DNA from: Halotia branconii CENA392
Lineage (GTDB): Bacteria; Cyanobacteriota; Cyanobacteriia; Cyanobacteriales; Nostocaceae
Assembly (NCBI RefSeq): GCF_029953635.1
Contig: NZ_CP124543.1
Span: forward strand, 6,418,367-6,482,366
DNA: 64,000 bases
Direction of reading: 5' to 3'
Of this stretch, positions 61,130 through 64,000 are shown piece after piece (positions within the stretch are counted from its first letter, which is position 1; each line of letters begins with the position of its first letter). The notes beneath the pieces were generated by a model. The model saw only the letters and a program-made list of their open reading frames with translations. It did no database searches and was not told the DNA's origin. The position numbers were made by a program, and so were the translations under genes.

Positions 61130-62165
61130 TGTGTTGTACCCCCAAACCTGGTAAATCGTTTGGTAAAACTTTTCCTTCTTGAATCAATGCACCCGTAAAG
61201 GGGTCATCGATTAAGTTAAGGTGACTATCTAAATCTAAATAATCAGCTAGTGGCGCTAGTTGTGCCGCTGCTGTATTCGCTAAGGTGCTGTCAGAATAAC
61301 AGCCGAACATCACTTGTAAACCGTAGGCTCTTGCTGTGTGTACCATCCGCATGGCCTCGGTTAGTCCTCCCGATTTCATCAGTTTGATATTGATGCCATC
61401 TACATAGTTTGCCAGATCGGGAATATCAGCGCTAGTAAAGCAACTTTCATCAACAAATATCGGTAGGGGAGATTCTTCTTTGAGTTTTGCTAAACTCTGT
61501 TCTTGCCCCCTTGGTAATGGCTGTTCTACATACTTTATCCCTAAATCGACGAGCCAATTACACATCTCAATCGCATCTGCCAAACTCCAACCCCCATTTG
61601 CATCCACGAAACATTCTTGGTTTTTGGCTTCCTCTTGTACTGCTAATAGCATTTGGCGGTCGGCATCTATGCCTTCTGGACTGCCTAATTTGACCTTAAA
61701 CAGACGCACATCAATAAATTGCAACCAGTCCCGCGCCCTTGCTCTGGCTCCTGCTGGTGAATTAATCCCAATTGTGACAGAAGTTGGTACTATGAGATGG
61801 CGATCAAGTCCCAAAATTTGCCACAGAGGTAAGCCTACACGTTTACCTAGCCAGTCATGCATTGCTATATCCAATGCTGCTCTCACAGAAGATGGAACCT
61901 GCTGTTTGATTAAAACTTGCTCAACTTGCTGGCGTTGCAAAGGACTGAATGCTTGCAAGACTGGCGCGAGTTGCTCTAAGCAGTTTTTGATTGTATCAGT
62001 GGATTGCGAATGATTGCCAACCCCAAATGGCGACGCTTCACCCCAGCCTTCGAGACCATCCTGCAAAATTCTCACCCATACATTCGTTGTCTGCGCCGTT
62101 GTACCGCGACTAATGGTCAAAGGAAATCGTTTGTTAACTGTAAATAGCTTGACTTCAACTTGCAT
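61113..62165 (-). CDS. Enolase-superfamily epimerase/racemase (dipeptide epimerase or DgcA-like)
   Basis: 350 residues from ATG 62165 (a longer frame from 62210 adds a poor leader). Muconate-lactonizing-enzyme subgroup: N-terminal capping domain (FPLTISRGTTAQTTNVWVRI), then barrel with K-x-K acid/base pair (RLFKVKLGSPEG), metal ligands in DANGGW, EQPL and DESC, and the opposite catalytic Lys in NIKLMKSGG. All catalytic residues are present. Substrate is L-Ala-D/L-Glu-type dipeptide or N-acetyl-glutamate by family and context. Its stop overlaps the DUF1611 gene start. Confidence 0.88.
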   Translation of the reverse strand: MQVEVKLFTVNKRFPLTISRGTTAQTTNVWVRILQDGLEGWGEASPFGVGNHSQSTDTIKNCLEQLAPVLQAFSPLQRQQVEQVLIKQQVPSSVRAALDIAMHDWLGKRVGLPLWQILGLDRHLIVPTSVTIGINSPAGARARARDWLQFIDVRLFKVKLGSPEGIDADRQMLLAVQEEAKNQECFVDANGGWSLADAIEMCNWLVDLGIKYVEQPLPRGQEQSLAKLKEESPLPIFVDESCFTSADIPDLANYVDGINIKLMKSGGLTEAMRMVHTARAYGLQVMFGCYSDSTLANTAAAQLAPLADYLDLDSHLNLIDDPFTGALIQEGKVLPNDLPGLGVQHSASAA

Positions 62166-62273
62166 AAGTCTGCTCCATCTTTGGTTAGAGCAAAAACAGT
62201 GTAAGTTCAAATTTTAGATGATCTGAGGTGTCTGTTATACTTTTTTACCATAATTCCATTCCTTAATTTATTT

Positions 62274-62822
62274 ATGAACAACTTAAAAAAATGGAAAATA
62301 TTACAATCAAAAATGGTATTAGATAACCGTTGGTGTCAAGTCAGACAAGATGAAATAGAATTACCAAATGGTCAAATTATAGATGACTTTTTTGTAATTG
62401 TTAGACCAGAAATTGCCTTAATTTTACCAATTACCAATCAACAAGAGATTGTTTTTGTACGTCAATATAGACATGGAGTTGGTGAGATTTTATTAGAACT
62501 ACCAGCGGGAGGTTTTGATGCCAATAGAGAAGATGCAGCGATCGCAGCAGTAAGAGAATTGCAAGAAGAGACTGGTTATATTGCCCAAAAAGTAACTAAA
62601 TTAGCTACTTTATACGATAATCCTGTCAAAGATACTAACAAAATACATTTATTTTTAGCAGAAAACGTGACCAAATCTGGAAACCAAAACCTAGATATTA
62701 CAGAAGAAATTGAAATTGTATTAATTCCTATAGAATCAGTGTTAGATAAAATTGTTCAAGGTGAAATTTCTGTAACAGGAACTATCACAGCTCTATTTTT
62801 AGGTTTAAAATTTATTAATTAA
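62274..62822 (+). CDS. Nudix hydrolase (ADP-ribose pyrophosphatase-like)
   Basis: 182 residues with a perfect Nudix box G-x5-E-x7-REU-x-EE-x-G-U: GFDANREDAAIAAVRELQEE followed by TGY (about residues 82-104). The N-terminal part (MVLDNRWCQVRQDEIELPNG...FVRQYRHGVGEILLELPAGG) is that of NudF-type enzymes that split ADP-ribose or related nucleoside diphosphates using Mg2+. Divergent from the epimerase gene, 108 bp apart; stands alone. Confidence 0.9.
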   Translation: MNNLKKWKILQSKMVLDNRWCQVRQDEIELPNGQIIDDFFVIVRPEIALILPITNQQEIVFVRQYRHGVGEILLELPAGGFDANREDAAIAAVRELQEETGYIAQKVTKLATLYDNPVKDTNKIHLFLAENVTKSGNQNLDITEEIEIVLIPIESVLDKIVQGEISVTGTITALFLGLKFIN

Positions 62823-62928
62823 TGTCTATAACTTAAGCACACTCTATAAATTATTAGCTTTCTTGGCGCTCTTGGCGTTCTTGGCGGTTCGATTTCTTCT
62901 TTTTTGTGAATTAATTTTGCATGATAAC

Positions 62929-64000
62929 TTAATAAACAACTGCCATATTCTGAATACGCCACACCCCTTGTTGTCGAATGAAATCATATCGGACACGCAA
63001 AGTTTCATCAGAAGATTTTTTCAGTTGACTGTTTTCATAAAACTGTGTTAATTCCTTAACCGTAGCTACCACTACTGCGCGGTCTGGGTAAATCTCAGCT
63101 TTATTAATATATTCCACCTTAACAGTGTGATTATACTGTCGATAGCGATTTGCTGCTCTTTCTTGCTGGGCAATCAACCGCCACTGAGATAAAGCTGAAC
63201 CAGTTAAAATATCTTGTAAACCATCTACTTCATGATTTACTCCTAAAGCCGCAGCTTTAGTAGATAGCCAAGTTTCAATAACTTCTTTTGCAGTCTCCTC
63301 GCTTAGAGTTCCTTCTGGTGATTGTAATTTACTGTTGCTGTCAGGAATATTAATTGGTGGTTCATTAAGTTGGACAAATAATTGTTTCCCTTGTAAAGAT
63401 GGTGCAGGGTAAAACAGATTTTTTAACCATCCAAAAGTTGTGGAAACTAACAGCCAAAATACTAATATACCTACCAATGAAGCAAATACTGTCCAAACTA
63501 ATCGTGTTTTACCTTCTAGGGTATTGGCAAAGGTTCGCCGTTGCCCCGATGGTGTAGGCTGACTAACTTTACGCCTCCTACGCTTTTTGACTTGACGGGG
63601 TGGAGAGGTTCTTGCTGAACCGTTCAAGTTAGGGTTAGTTGCTTTCGTTGTGCGTTCAGCAGTAGAAAGCGGTGTCATCGGTATTTCTGGTCTTGCACTT
63701 GCAGTAGATGGAATATTTAATGAAGTATTGGCATACTCCGGTTTTTTGTAATTAATTGTTTCCGATAAATTTGGGTCGGATGTTCTACTATGATGAACTT
63801 GTTGAGCAACACCACTAGGATGACTGCGCTGACGTAAGTGATTTGTTTGTGGTTGAGAAAAAGACTGACGGTTAATTACAGCCCATTCATGAGTAGTTTC
63901 TGCATCCGTAGGTAAGCCTTCTAAATAAGCTTGTACTTGTTGGTTGGCAAAGTAATCTTTCAGCGAAGCTTGTTGTCTAGTTAAATCTCGAAAGTGGGGA
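62929..64000 (-). CDS. Cell division protein Ftn2/ARC6-like, C-terminal part (runs off the window)
   Basis: 357 codons open to the window end; the N-terminus, where relatives carry a J-like domain, is missing. Visible: RDLTRQQASLKDYFANQQVQ with YLEGLPTDAETTHEW, a long polar linker, a basic patch (RQVKKRRRRKVSQ), one membrane helix (LVWTVFASLVGILVFWLLVS) and a C-terminal IMS domain (VIETWLSTKAAALGVNHEVD; YDFIRQQGVWRIQNMAVVY). Ftn2/ZipN/ARC6 anchors FtsZ filaments at the membrane in cyanobacteria and plastids. The IMS domain lies on the far side of the membrane. Confidence 0.9.
   Translation of the reverse strand, partial: PHFRDLTRQQASLKDYFANQQVQAYLEGLPTDAETTHEWAVINRQSFSQPQTNHLRQRSHPSGVAQQVHHSRTSDPNLSETINYKKPEYANTSLNIPSTASARPEIPMTPLSTAERTTKATNPNLNGSARTSPPRQVKKRRRRKVSQPTPSGQRRTFANTLEGKTRLVWTVFASLVGILVFWLLVSTTFGWLKNLFYPAPSLQGKQLFVQLNEPPINIPDSNSKLQSPEGTLSEETAKEVIETWLSTKAAALGVNHEVDGLQDILTGSALSQWRLIAQQERAANRYRQYNHTVKVEYINKAEIYPDRAVVVATVKELTQFYENSQLKKSSDETLRVRYDFIRQQGVWRIQNMAVVY

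Noticed and set aside
1..64000. tRNA, rRNA, riboswitch or replication origin
   Set aside because: Read-through by eye found no tRNA clover-leaf, rRNA segment, known riboswitch core or DnaA-box cluster; a covariance-model scan was not possible.

Overview
The window looks like chromosome from a filamentous, Nostoc/Anabaena/Calothrix-type cyanobacterium. The octamer GCGATCGC (HIP1) recurs throughout. Several genes are of types mainly known from cyanobacteria: a Ftn2/ARC6-type division protein, a Ycf35-like DUF1257 protein, COP23, DUF1822, DUF928, and secreted haemagglutinin-like proteins next to CHAT proteins. Intergenic DNA carries the short interspersed repeats, small inverted-repeat elements and transposase debris usual in Nostocales. 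All names rest on reading motifs; no database search was run.

Region by region. 1-2.5 kb: overlapping operon dnaJ - tusA-like - rsgA. 2.5-10.8 kb: saccharopine-dehydrogenase-like enzyme, lone PIN protein, XRE regulator, a rhomboid that has lost its catalytic residues, a hybrid histidine kinase and MurJ. 10.85-11.99 kb: an apparently whole IS630-type element whose transposase is split at an A8 run. 12.2-18.8 kb: FMN-binding split-barrel protein, a decayed IS, then a three-gene cassette (sigma-70-like factor, DUF1822 protein, CHAT-CHASE2 membrane protein). 18.8-25.3 kb (minus strand): Rpn-type nuclease with a duplicated fragment, then an export locus of HlyD adaptor, C39-peptidase ABC transporter and a small beta/gamma-crystallin precursor with a double-glycine leader, preceded by a 72-bp tandem repeat. 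25.5-51.4 kb: a two-partner-secretion island with four TpsA exoproteins (one frameshifted), one TpsB, two exported TPR-CHAT proteins, two DUF928 proteins, and at its end a CHASE2 hybrid kinase overlapping a REC-kinase. 51.4-54.4 kb: broken pentapeptide-repeat gene, the DUF2997-DUF1257-ferredoxin operon, and an orphan UPF0175 antitoxin. 54.5-64 kb: COP23 protein, M48 metalloprotease with TPRs, divergent CHASE3 kinase/OmpR-type regulator pair, a DUF1611-enolase-superfamily pair resembling DgcN-DgcA, a Nudix hydrolase and the C-terminal part of Ftn2/ARC6.

How the genes may work together (inference). Two ideas stand out. First, a secreted calcium-binding crystallin peptide could be trimmed and exported by the adjacent C39 transporter. 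Second, caspase-like CHAT domains recur: once with a sigma factor and a CHASE2 sensor, an arrangement reminiscent of the protease/sigma logic of Craspase systems, and twice as signal-peptide-bearing TPR-CHAT proteins beside TPS exoproteins. The closing CHASE2 kinase relay could sense the outside for that island.
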